From an uncultured Mollicutes bacterium (GTDB lineage Bacteria; Bacillota_I; Bacilli_A; RFN20; CAG-826), in the NCBI GenBank assembly GCA_900549975.1, contig URQK01000008.1, forward strand, positions 1 to 29,225: a DNA stretch of 29,225 nt, given 5' to 3'. The translations under genes and the position numbers were made by a program. Shown in pieces: positions 1-7,783 of the stretch. Each line of letters opens with the position of its first letter. The first letter of the stretch is position 1. Below the pieces are notes generated by a model. The model was given only the letters and a program-made list of their open reading frames with translations, did no database searches and was not told the origin of the DNA.

Positions 1-635
1 ATTGCTTTTGTTTTTTCTTCATCAATTTTTTTCATTTTTCTTATTTCTTGTTTAACCTTATCTACATTTAGCTTATTTAACAAATAAGTATGTTCATAGA
101 TATATTTTTCTAAATTTTTATCTAACGTAAAATCTAGAGTCATCATAAATCTTAATGCTCGTAATATTCTTAAAGGATCTTCCTTCATTCGCGTGTCAAT
201 ATCACCAATAACACGAATAATTTTGTTATGTAAATCATTTAATCCATCACAAAAATCATATATTTTACCAGTATCATCCATATATAAAGCATTTATAGTA
301 AAATCTCTTCTTTTATAATCTATTTGCATATCTTTAACAAATTCAATTTTTTGAGGATGACGACTATCAAGATATAGATTTTCTTTTCTAAATGATGTTA
401 TTTCAAGTTTTTTATTTTCATAGCGATATATAATTACTCCATATTTAGCAAAGGTATCATCATATTTTTCTAAAATGCTTTTTGTTTCGCTGGGTGATGC
501 ATCAGTAGCAAAATCAAAATCAGTTAAATTTTTATGTAATAAAAAATCTCTTATAGTACCACCGACTGCATAAATATTGCATCCAATTAATTTAAATTTA
601 GCATTTAATTCCTTAATAAGTTCTAATAAATCCAT
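1..635 (-). CDS. cca: CCA tRNA nucleotidyltransferase, 3' end missing
   Basis: This enzyme adds or repairs the CCA end of tRNAs in the cytoplasm. I translated it by hand; 211 codons lie in the window and the frame runs off the left edge, so the C-terminal part is not visible. Class II nucleotidyltransferase motifs follow in order: YAVGGTIRD (about residues 22-30), the metal-binding DFDFAT (about 39-44), YKRRDFTINAL, YDFCDGLNDL and EDPLRILRALRF (about 161-172). The ATG at 635 follows AGGTGA, which overlaps the dapB stop region. The gene lies 8 nt downstream of dapB, so both are probably co-transcribed. A dapB-to-cca (papS) order also exists in Bacillus subtilis, with other genes between. Poly(A) polymerase belongs to the same superfamily; the single-gene context and Bacilli affinity favour CCA addition. 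Confidence 0.93.
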   Translation of the reverse strand, partial: MDLLELIKELNAKFKLIGCNIYAVGGTIRDFLLHKNLTDFDFATDASPSETKSILEKYDDTFAKYGVIIYRYENKKLEITSFRKENLYLDSRHPQKIEFVKDMQIDYKRRDFTINALYMDDTGKIYDFCDGLNDLHNKIIRVIGDIDTRMKEDPLRILRALRFMMTLDFTLDKNLEKYIYEHTYLLNKLNVDKVKQEIRKMKKIDEEKTKA

Positions 636-643
636 GTAATCAC

Positions 644-1285
644 CTAAATATTCGTTTTTAATCCTACAAAAGTATTAATTTTACTTAATGCTTTTTCTAC
701 GCCTTTTGCGTATCCTACTTTATTATAACATCTGTGTGTAATTTCGATAGTTTCAAATTCATTATTTATTTCAATTACATGTTCGTAAGCAAAAAAATCC
801 ACACGTTTAGAAATAAAATGTAATTTATTTTTGTTTATACCATTAACTAAAGCGAGGCTAGTTCCGCTTGGTTTATCAACTTTTGACTTATGATGTTTAT
901 CCGTAACATAAATTAAATCACTATTCTTACTTAATTCTTTGATAGTTTTTTTTAGTGCATTAATGCTACTTAAAAAATTATAGACAACATATACAGCAAT
1001 ATTAGCGTTTTTACTTTCTTTTTTGATGTAATCTAATTCACTTTTAGAAAAACCTGTTGTACCTATAATCATTGGCTTATGATATTTCAAAGAATAGGAA
1101 AATAATCTTAAAGAAGATTGAGGATTAGAAAAATCGATAATCACATCACAATTATTTAATGCTTCAATAGATACATCTTGATTAAACTGGTCTAATAACT
1201 GAACAAATTCATGATTTTTAGATTTTAAATATTCATATACTATACTTCCCATTTTACCACTATAACCTTGTAAAATAAGTTTCAC
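644..1285 (-). CDS. dapB: 4-hydroxy-tetrahydrodipicolinate reductase (DapB)
   Basis: DapB performs the NAD(P)H-dependent reduction in the diaminopimelate/lysine pathway. Seen: the Rossmann motif GYSGKMG near the N-terminus, IDFSNP, GTTGFS, and the catalytic stretch DKHHKSKVDKPSGTS (around residues 130-143), which keeps the catalytic His and Lys. The protein is about 213 aa, shorter than the usual 240-270. The conserved PNFS-x-G motif is replaced by YNFLSS, a deviation that could alter cofactor-site packing. A GTG at 1294 is also open, but it is itself part of the ribosome-binding sequence AGGGTG; the GTG at 1285, 6 nt after it, is the better start. It is followed 8 nt later by cca. No other diaminopimelate-pathway gene is in the window. 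Confidence 0.9.
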   Translation of the reverse strand: MKLILQGYSGKMGSIVYEYLKSKNHEFVQLLDQFNQDVSIEALNNCDVIIDFSNPQSSLRLFSYSLKYHKPMIIGTTGFSKSELDYIKKESKNANIAVYVVYNFLSSINALKKTIKELSKNSDLIYVTDKHHKSKVDKPSGTSLALVNGINKNKLHFISKRVDFFAYEHVIEINNEFETIEITHRCYNKVGYAKGVEKALSKINTFVGLKTNI

Positions 1286-1330
1286 TATTATCACCCTATA
1301 AAATCTATGCTAAATTAGATGATAAGATAC

Positions 1331-1362
1331 AAAAAAGAAGCCGTTATACACAAGCTTCTTTC
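1331..1362 (-). terminator. Intrinsic terminator, second of a tandem pair after hup
   Basis: On the minus strand the stem AAAGAAGC/GCTTCTTT (1334-1341 with 1354-1361, loop of 12) runs into a T tract at 1331-1336. It backs up the terminator at 1375-1398 and insulates hup from dapB. Confidence 0.8.
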
Positions 1363-1374
1363 ATATAAATCAAA

Positions 1375-1398
1375 GAAAAAAGGAGATATGCTCTCCTT
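1375..1398 (-). terminator. Intrinsic terminator directly after hup
   Basis: The minus-strand stem AGGAGA/TCTCCT (1381-1386 with 1392-1397, 5-nt loop) is followed by TTTTTTC. It lies 15 nt past the hup stop. Confidence 0.8.
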
Positions 1399-1412
1399 CT
1401 AACTACAATTAA

Positions 1413-1685
1413 TTATTGAATTTTGTCTTTCAATGCTTTTGCAGCTTTAAATCCAACGACTTTAGCTGCAGGAATTGTCATTTTTTCGCCTGTAGATGGG
1501 TTAACACCTTGACGAGGTTTACGATCTTTAACTTCAATAGTACCGAAACCAGCAACGCGAACTTCTTCGCCTTTTGCTAATGCTTCGACAATACCATCAA
1601 AAAGAGCGTCAACTGCAACAGTAGCATCTTTTTTTGTTAAACGGGCTCTTTCTGCTACTAAATCTGCTAATTCGACTTTGTTCAT
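1413..1685 (-). CDS. hup: DNA-binding protein HU
   Basis: HU is the small histone-like protein that bends DNA and compacts the nucleoid as a dimer. The 90-aa product has the family length and layout: MNKVELADLVAE helix, the beta arm with the DNA-intercalating RKPRQGVNPSTGEKM segment (about residues 53-67), and the C-terminal helix AAKALKDKIQ. An ATG at 1700 is open too, but it overlaps the Shine-Dalgarno sequence GGAGG, which sits 7 nt before the ATG at 1685; the 90-aa form is the real one. The gene is monocistronic: a sigma-A type promoter lies at 1715-1743 and two terminators follow. Confidence 0.96.
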   Translation of the reverse strand: MNKVELADLVAERARLTKKDATVAVDALFDGIVEALAKGEEVRVAGFGTIEVKDRKPRQGVNPSTGEKMTIPAAKVVGFKAAKALKDKIQ

Positions 1686-1714
1686 TGTTGAAACCTCCAT
1701 TTATTCATATTTTT

Positions 1715-1743
1715 ATCATAATAACAAAAAGCCTAAATGTTAA
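1715..1743 (-). promoter_or_regulatory. Sigma-A-type promoter of hup
   Basis: On the minus strand, TTAACA (1743-1738), a 17-nt spacer and TATGAT (1720-1715) precede the hup ribosome-binding site. One mismatch in each hexamer and ideal spacing. Confidence 0.7.
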
Positions 1744-1867
1744 GTCTTGACTTTTTATGCTATTTATGTTTATACATATTTTTGACAAAACAATGTGATA
1801 TTATGCCTATTTTTTATTCTTTTTCACAAAATAATTTTTAATCACTATTACAAAAATAAGTAGTTAA

Positions 1868-2530
1868 TTAGTTTTTATAAGCTTGTTTTAAATTTATAGA
1901 AGAGAAATGAGTTAAGCCACTACCTTCAACAATAATAACATGAGACATGTCATTACCATGGATAATTGGGTTTAATGCTTCATCTTTTCCAATAAACATT
2001 TTAATTACTGGAGCTGGAGAATGAATACCAGCAGTTATTTGATTGATATATTCAATAGTCATATTTAAATCTAATCCTGAATGAATTCTTGTTAAGACAA
2101 TTATTTCAATTTTTAATTCACTGGCAATATCCGCTAAATCAGCTAAAATCTTTTGCTTTAATTCCATCTTTTGAGCAATAGTCATTGATGTGTATTCATA
2201 ATCTGTGCTTTTAGCTAATAAATCTAGATAATCAATATAAACAACATCAAGATTATCTTTTGCCACTCTAATAGCGCTTTTAACCATTTCAAATCCCCAG
2301 TTATTGCAATCAATAACATCCAATTTGAATAATTCTTGGAACTTAAGTCCAAAATGAGTTACTAATTTATTATAAATTATTGATTGACAATATTCATAAG
2401 ACATAAACATTACATTTTTGCCTGAGCGAAGTTTTTCTGCGCAGTCAAAACAAGCAATTGTACTTTTTCCCATATCAGTTTTACCGCCTAAAACTGATAC
2501 ACTTCCTTTAGATGTTTTAATTATTTCCAT
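1868..2530 (-). CDS. Stand-alone DnaB/RecA-like P-loop ATPase
   Basis: This 220-aa protein matches the C-terminal ATPase core of DnaB-type replicative helicases (SF4). Seen: Walker A GGKTDMGKST (about residues 16-25), then GKNVMFMSYEYCQSII, which parallels the DnaB motif VLFFSLEM, and the Walker B strand LDVVYIDYLDLL (about 94-105), followed by a helix and EIIVLTRIHSG, where DnaB has the sensor SQLNR. The DnaB N-terminal domain and linker are absent and the full DnaB length is about twice this, yet no frameshift is visible and the start has GGGAGA before it. It lies 59 nt downstream of gatB on the same strand with no terminator between, so it may be the last gene of that operon. The role is unknown; a helicase accessory factor, a KaiC/RadA-type ATPase or a domesticated phage protein are all possible. 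Confidence 0.7.
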   Translation of the reverse strand: MEIIKTSKGSVSVLGGKTDMGKSTIACFDCAEKLRSGKNVMFMSYEYCQSIIYNKLVTHFGLKFQELFKLDVIDCNNWGFEMVKSAIRVAKDNLDVVYIDYLDLLAKSTDYEYTSMTIAQKMELKQKILADLADIASELKIEIIVLTRIHSGLDLNMTIEYINQITAGIHSPAPVIKMFIGKDEALNPIIHGNDMSHVIIVEGSGLTHFSSINLKQAYKN

Positions 2531-2589
2531 ATTCTAAAATCTCCCTTGATAAATTTATTTTACTTTATTTTGTTATTTGTTACAAGTTA

Positions 2590-4017
2590 CTAACGCTTTT
2601 TCAATTCTACAATAATTGTTTTAGATGTTAAAGCCGGATTAGCTTTACCATGTGATTTTTTCATTACTTGTCCAACTAAGAAACCAACCGCACGATCTTT
2701 ACCATTTTTATAATCTTCAATTGATTGAGGATTTTCATTTAAAACTTGTGTTACTAAATCAAGAATTGCACCTTCATCAGACATTTGAACAATACCAAGT
2801 TTATTAGCAACATCAATTGGAGATTCATCAGATTCAACAATTCGAGCAAAAACATCTTTAGCTTGTTTTGATGAAATCTTTCCTTCTTCCACTAATTTAA
2901 CCATTTCTCCTAAATGCTTTGGAGATAGTTTAATGTTTAAAATATTTAAATTATTTTTGTTTAAATAAGCTGCAACATCAACCATAACCCAGTTAACCAA
3001 TAGTTTTGGATTAGCGGAACTTTTTAATGTTTCATCAAAATAATTAGACATATCTTTATCCATCAAGATAGTATCGGCATCATATTCACTTAAACCTAAA
3101 TCATTCATATATCTGTTTTTCTTACTTGATGCTAATTCAGGACAAGTATTAATAGCATTTTCGATGAATTCTTTGCTTAATTTAATTGGTGTAATGTTTG
3201 GCTCAGTAAAGTATTTGTAGTCAACCGCATCGGTTTTCTTACGCATAAGCACTGTTTCTTTACGAATTTCATCAAAACGTCTTGTTTCTTGTTCAACAGG
3301 AATACCTGATAAAAGAAGTTGTTGCTGGCGTATAATTTCAAACTCAATAGCTTTTTCAACATTAGATAAAGAGTTTAAGTTTTTAATTTCAACTTTTGTT
3401 CCAAATTTTTCTTGACCAATTGGACGTAAGGAAATATTAACATCGCAACGTAATGAACCTTCCTCCATTTTACCATCACTAACATTAGTGTATTGAACAA
3501 TTGAACGAATTTGTTCTACATATTTCATTGCTTCTTCACCACTTCTAATATTTGGACGAGAAACAATTTCCACTAACGGAGTACCAGCACGATTATAGTC
3601 AAGTAAAGAATAATTAGACAAGTGTAATTGTTTACAAGTATCTTCTTCCATATGAAGTCTTTCAATTTCAATTTGTTTTTCTTTGCCATCAACTTTAATA
3701 GTGACATAACCATTTTTACCAATAGGACGTTTATCTTGCGTAATTTGGAATCCTTTTGGCAAATCACTATAGAAATAGTTTTTACGATCAAACCATAATT
3801 CATCATCAATAGTCATATGTAAAGCATTAGATACACGAATTGCATTAATTACCGCCTGTTTATTAACTACTGGCATAGTACCTGGGAAAGCAATATCAAG
3901 AGGTTGCACTAAAGTATTTGGTTCCGCACCAAATAATACTGGTGCCGAAGAAAACATTTTAGATTTAGTTTTCATTTCAACGTGAATTTCAATACCAATA
4001 ACTGCTTCAAAATTCAT
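2590..4017 (-). CDS. gatB: Asp/Glu-tRNA amidotransferase subunit B
   Basis: GatB binds misacylated Glu-tRNA(Gln) or Asp-tRNA(Asn) and activates the side-chain carboxylate, which GatA-released ammonia then amidates. The 475-aa length is normal. Seen: the N-terminal signature VIGIEIHVEM, DLPKGFQITQ, the signature LHMEEDTCKQ and YNRAGTPLVEIV, YFTEPNI, and a complete C-terminal GatB/YqeY tail domain (about residues 325-475). The start at 4017 lies 1 nt after the gatA stop, with GAGAGGTGA as ribosome-binding site inside the gatA end, which indicates translational coupling. Because asnS is also present in this window, the main substrate is probably Glu-tRNA(Gln); this is inference. Confidence 0.97.
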   Translation of the reverse strand: MNFEAVIGIEIHVEMKTKSKMFSSAPVLFGAEPNTLVQPLDIAFPGTMPVVNKQAVINAIRVSNALHMTIDDELWFDRKNYFYSDLPKGFQITQDKRPIGKNGYVTIKVDGKEKQIEIERLHMEEDTCKQLHLSNYSLLDYNRAGTPLVEIVSRPNIRSGEEAMKYVEQIRSIVQYTNVSDGKMEEGSLRCDVNISLRPIGQEKFGTKVEIKNLNSLSNVEKAIEFEIIRQQQLLLSGIPVEQETRRFDEIRKETVLMRKKTDAVDYKYFTEPNITPIKLSKEFIENAINTCPELASSKKNRYMNDLGLSEYDADTILMDKDMSNYFDETLKSSANPKLLVNWVMVDVAAYLNKNNLNILNIKLSPKHLGEMVKLVEEGKISSKQAKDVFARIVESDESPIDVANKLGIVQMSDEGAILDLVTQVLNENPQSIEDYKNGKDRAVGFLVGQVMKKSHGKANPALTSKTIIVELKKR

Positions 4018-4018
4018 A

Positions 4019-5476
4019 TTATTTCACCTCTCTAGCGGACATGTTTTCTAGTCCTACAATATTTTCAATTGCTTTAGCAACATTAAATACTTTAGCTTCT
4101 TCAAATGCTCTACCCATCACATTAGCGCCAAATGGCATATTATTTTCTTTACCAATTGGTAAAGTCAAAGAAGGTAATCCGGCAAAGTTACCTAAAACTA
4201 AAATATTATCAGCAATTAAGTAGTTGTTTGATAAGCGATCGGAACTATCACTAAATTTAGGAGCAATGCTTGGAGCAGCAGGCACATAAATAAAGTCATA
4301 ATCACTTAATATTTCATTAGTGCGATTAACAATTAAACGACGAGCTTTTTGAGCGCGTAAGAATAAGTCATTTTGATTTTCACGCATTAAAGCAAAACTA
4401 CCAATAATAAATCTTCTTCTAATTAACTCACAGAATCCTTTAGTTCTTGCTTTAATCATTACGTCAGTATAAGTATCAGCTTCATAACGTGGGCCAAACT
4501 TAATACCATCAAGATTAGCGTTATTACTTGTTGCTTCAGCACAAGAAATAACCATATATGTTGGATAAATTGATTCAAGTAATTTTATAGAGAAATCTAC
4601 ATATTCTACAACAGCACCTTGTTTTTTTAATTCTTTAATTGTATTGTTAAATGCTTCTAAAATATTTTTATCATCGATTGAATCCACTACTTCACGCAAA
4701 ACAGCAATTTTAACGCCTTTAATAGGATTATTAATAGCTTTAGCATAATCTTCTACTGGTTTAGTAGAACTTGTAGCGTCGTGATTATCACGTCCTGCTA
4801 AAAGCGATAATGACAAAGCACTATCCTCTACCGAACGAGTAAAGTAAGCAACATGATCAAGAGATGGAGCAAATGGAAATAAACCAAATCTTGAAATTCT
4901 TCCCCATGTTGGTTTAAAACCAACAAGGCCAGCATAAGAGGCAGGCTTTCTTACTGAGTCACCGGTATCAGATCCTAAAGCAAATGGCACAATTGCGTTA
5001 CTTACCATCGCAGCACTTCCACAACTAGAACCGCCAACTAAACGAGTATGAGATGGATCATAAGGATTATATGTTATTCCTTTATGTCCCGTTGTACCAG
5101 TTCCACCCATTGCTAATTCATCAAGTGTTGTTTTAGCAATTGGAACGGCATGAGCATCTAATAATTTTTGAACAACAGTAGCGTTGAATACTGGAACATA
5201 GTCACGTAAAATTTCACTACTTCCTGTTGTTAATATTCCTTTAGTGGAGAAGTTATCTTTAATACCTACTGGTATACCCCAAAATATATTATCGACTTCT
5301 GGTTCTTTTAAATTTGAAGCAATTTCAATAGCTTCTTTTTCTAAAATAGTTTCAAAAGCATTATTATTATCTTCTTTTGCTCTTTTAATTGCTTCTAAAG
5401 TTAATTCAAGTGGCGTAATTTTTTTATCTACCAAAGCTTGGTGCATTTCTTTAATTGTCAAATCTAAGTAACTCAT
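4019..5476 (-). CDS. gatA: Asp/Glu-tRNA amidotransferase subunit A (glutamine amidase)
   Basis: GatA hydrolyses glutamine and channels ammonia to GatB. This 485-aa amidase-signature enzyme keeps the Ser-cisSer-Lys triad: Lys73 in GIPVGIKDNF, the serine pair in GGSSCGSAA (about 148-156), and the nucleophile Ser174 in GSDTGDSVRKPAS. Most bacterial GatA proteins have GGSSGGS and TGGS; here there is GGSSCGS and TGDS. The changed Gly-to-Asp position contributes a backbone NH to the oxyanion hole, so activity should survive. My recollection is that TGDS also occurs in Mollicutes GatA, which would fit the suggested affinity, but I cannot check it here. The start shares one base with the gatC stop (TAATG). 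Confidence 0.96.
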   Translation of the reverse strand: MSYLDLTIKEMHQALVDKKITPLELTLEAIKRAKEDNNNAFETILEKEAIEIASNLKEPEVDNIFWGIPVGIKDNFSTKGILTTGSSEILRDYVPVFNATVVQKLLDAHAVPIAKTTLDELAMGGTGTTGHKGITYNPYDPSHTRLVGGSSCGSAAMVSNAIVPFALGSDTGDSVRKPASYAGLVGFKPTWGRISRFGLFPFAPSLDHVAYFTRSVEDSALSLSLLAGRDNHDATSSTKPVEDYAKAINNPIKGVKIAVLREVVDSIDDKNILEAFNNTIKELKKQGAVVEYVDFSIKLLESIYPTYMVISCAEATSNNANLDGIKFGPRYEADTYTDVMIKARTKGFCELIRRRFIIGSFALMRENQNDLFLRAQKARRLIVNRTNEILSDYDFIYVPAAPSIAPKFSDSSDRLSNNYLIADNILVLGNFAGLPSLTLPIGKENNMPFGANVMGRAFEEAKVFNVAKAIENIVGLENMSAREVK

Positions 5477-5772
5477 TATCCCACCACCTTTGGAAGTTTA
5501 ATTTGTCCATCTAAGACATCTTTTGCATTAGACAAAACTTCTTCTTTTGTTAATGGAGTTTCCGCAACATCTTCTCTTAAATAATCAGTTGTAACATTAA
5601 AAGGAAATGTCATTGGTTCAACTTCATCAACACCATCAATTTCTCCAATTAAACTCATTTGTTTAATAATAATTTCAAACTCTTTTTCTAGTGTTTCATA
5701 TTGTTCATCAGACATATCAAACATTAGACGTAGAGCGGCATCTTTTAATACTTCACGATTTACTTCTTTCAT
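5476..5772 (-). CDS. gatC: Asp/Glu-tRNA amidotransferase subunit C
   Basis: GatC is the small belt subunit that stabilises the GatA-GatB complex. The 98-aa product from the ATG at 5772 has normal family length and the features MKEVNREVLKDAALRL (N-terminal helix), DGVDEVEPM (about 57-65) and LREDVAETPLTKEEVL. An ATG at 5799 is open and would add nine residues overlapping ligA, but the ribosome-binding site GGTGA sits just before 5772. Gene order ligA-gatC-gatA-gatB with overlaps shows one operon. Confidence 0.92.
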   Translation of the reverse strand: MKEVNREVLKDAALRLMFDMSDEQYETLEKEFEIIIKQMSLIGEIDGVDEVEPMTFPFNVTTDYLREDVAETPLTKEEVLSNAKDVLDGQIKLPKVVG

Positions 5773-5785
5773 AATTTCACCAACC

Positions 5786-7783
5786 TTATTTATTTTCATC
5801 TATTAATTCTAAAAATGATTCTTCATCAAGCGTAGCAACACCTAATTCACGAGCTTTATCTAACTTAGAACCAGCATCAACTCCGAATATTACATAATCA
5901 GTTTTCTTAGATACCGATCCTGCGACTTTAGCTCCTAGATTTTCTAGCATTTCCGTTGCTTCTTTTCTTCCCATTTTAGATAATGTGCCAGTTAATACAA
6001 CTGTTTTTCCAAAGAATGGGGAAGAAGTATCACTTTCTACTTGGCCTAAATATTTCATGTTTAGATTTAATTCTTTTAATTCATTAATCATCGCAATGTT
6101 ATGTTCATCTTTAAAATATTCACTTATTGATTTGGCACTAATTGGACCAATATCTGGAATTGCTAACAAATCCTCATAACTTGCTTGCATTAATTTATCT
6201 AATTCTAAATATTTTTTAGCTAATATTTTAGCGGTTTTTGCACCAACTTCTTTAATGCCCAAACCAAATATTAGTTTTTCTAAAGAATTCTTTTTGCTAT
6301 TTTCAATTGCATCTAGTAAATTATCGACCGATTTATCTTTAAATCCATCCATATATATTATATCTTGACGGTAATTATATAAGCGATAAATATCTGGAAT
6401 TGTACGAATGAATTTCTCATTAAATAATATTTCCACTATTTTTTCGCCTAATCCATCAATATCCATCGCATCACGACTTGAATAATGGATTAGTCCTTCA
6501 ATATGTTTAGCTTCGCAGTGCGGATTTTTGCAAAAATGCATTGCATCAACCTTTACTAAAGGTTCTCCGCATACTGGACAATTGCTAATCATCGTAAATG
6601 GTTTTTCATTGCCAGTTCTTCTTTCTTTTAAAGATTTCACTACTTCTGGGATGACATCTCCTGCTTTTCTTATTACAACAATATCACCAATCATCATATC
6701 TTTAGAAGTAATAAATTCTTCATTATGTAATGTGGCTCTTTGTACCATTGAACCAGCGACACGAACAGGTGATAATACCGCATTCGGAGTTATTTTGCCG
6801 GTTCTTCCAACCGTAAATACAATATCTTCTAATTTTGTTTGAACTTCTTCTGGTGGGAATTTGTACGCTATCGCCCACTTAGGTGTTTTAGCAGTGTAAC
6901 CAAGCATATCGTATTTCGTAATATCATCAACTTTAATAACGATACCATCAATATCATAATCGAGGGTAGGACGTTTTAAAGTATATTCTTCAATATAAGC
7001 TAAAACTTCATCAATACCATTACATAAACGTCGCTCTGGATTTGTTCTAAATCCTAACGATTCAATAAAGTTCAAAGCATTACTATGTTTTTTAAAATTA
7101 AATTCTTGTGCATTAACAAAATAATACCAAAAAGCATCTAATTTACGAGACGCCGCAACTTTAGAATCAAGTTGACGAATCGATCCCGCAGCAGCATTAC
7201 GGGCATTAGCTAATAATGGTTGATTGAGCCTTAAACGTTCTTTATTTAAAAGTTCTAGGCTCTTTTTAGGCATATAAACTTCGCCACGAACTTCAAATGG
7301 TTCTTTCACACTAATATGAGTAGGAATAGACTTAATGGTAATGACATTTTGAGTAACATCTTCTCCAATTGTGCCATCTCCTCTAGTTGCGGCATAATTT
7401 AATGTTCCTTTATCATAATCAAGTGACATGGCAAGACCATCAATTTTCATTTCCGCCATATATGTTACTTTATCAACATTTAATATTTCACGAACTTTGC
7501 GATCAAAATCGCGTAAATCCGCTTCATTAAATGCATTAGCTAAAGATAGCATCAAACGTTTATGAGTGATTTTCTTAAATTCCGAAGCTACTGTACCGCC
7601 AACTCTTTGACTTGGTGATAATGGATCTTTTAACTCAGGATTTTCATTTTCTAACATAATCAACTCATTCATGAGTCGATCATATTCCGCATCCGAAACT
7701 GAAGAAGCATTTAAATGATAATACTCATAGTTATAACGATCTAGTAATGCTCTTAATTCTAAAACTCTTTCACTAGGCTTCAT
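5786..7783 (-). CDS. ligA: NAD-dependent DNA ligase
   Basis: LigA seals nicks in duplex DNA using NAD+, for replication and repair. The 665-aa protein is complete: N-terminal Ia domain with the YDRLMNEL region (NMN-binding), the adenylated lysine in MAEMKIDGLA (about residue 113), GEVYMP and DYDIDGIVIKV motifs, OB fold, a four-cysteine zinc finger (CPVCG and CKNPHC, about 405-430), four helix-hairpin-helix repeats (for example IPDIGPISAKSI) and a C-terminal BRCT domain starting at FFGKTVVLTGTLSKM. The ATG at 7783 is preceded by AGGAG at 9-nt spacing; an ATG at 7792 lies too close to the same AGGAG. The gene overlaps the end of pcrA by 11 nt, the usual pcrA-ligA arrangement of Firmicutes. Confidence 0.97.
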   Translation of the reverse strand: MKPSERVLELRALLDRYNYEYYHLNASSVSDAEYDRLMNELIMLENENPELKDPLSPSQRVGGTVASEFKKITHKRLMLSLANAFNEADLRDFDRKVREILNVDKVTYMAEMKIDGLAMSLDYDKGTLNYAATRGDGTIGEDVTQNVITIKSIPTHISVKEPFEVRGEVYMPKKSLELLNKERLRLNQPLLANARNAAAGSIRQLDSKVAASRKLDAFWYYFVNAQEFNFKKHSNALNFIESLGFRTNPERRLCNGIDEVLAYIEEYTLKRPTLDYDIDGIVIKVDDITKYDMLGYTAKTPKWAIAYKFPPEEVQTKLEDIVFTVGRTGKITPNAVLSPVRVAGSMVQRATLHNEEFITSKDMMIGDIVVIRKAGDVIPEVVKSLKERRTGNEKPFTMISNCPVCGEPLVKVDAMHFCKNPHCEAKHIEGLIHYSSRDAMDIDGLGEKIVEILFNEKFIRTIPDIYRLYNYRQDIIYMDGFKDKSVDNLLDAIENSKKNSLEKLIFGLGIKEVGAKTAKILAKKYLELDKLMQASYEDLLAIPDIGPISAKSISEYFKDEHNIAMINELKELNLNMKYLGQVESDTSSPFFGKTVVLTGTLSKMGRKEATEMLENLGAKVAGSVSKKTDYVIFGVDAGSKLDKARELGVATLDEESFLELIDENK

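Noticed and set aside
4041..4223. Plus-strand frame inside gatA, and similar antisense frames in gatB, ligA, asnS and tsaD
   Set aside because: Each lies inside a gene with clear family motifs on the other strand and has no start context of its own.
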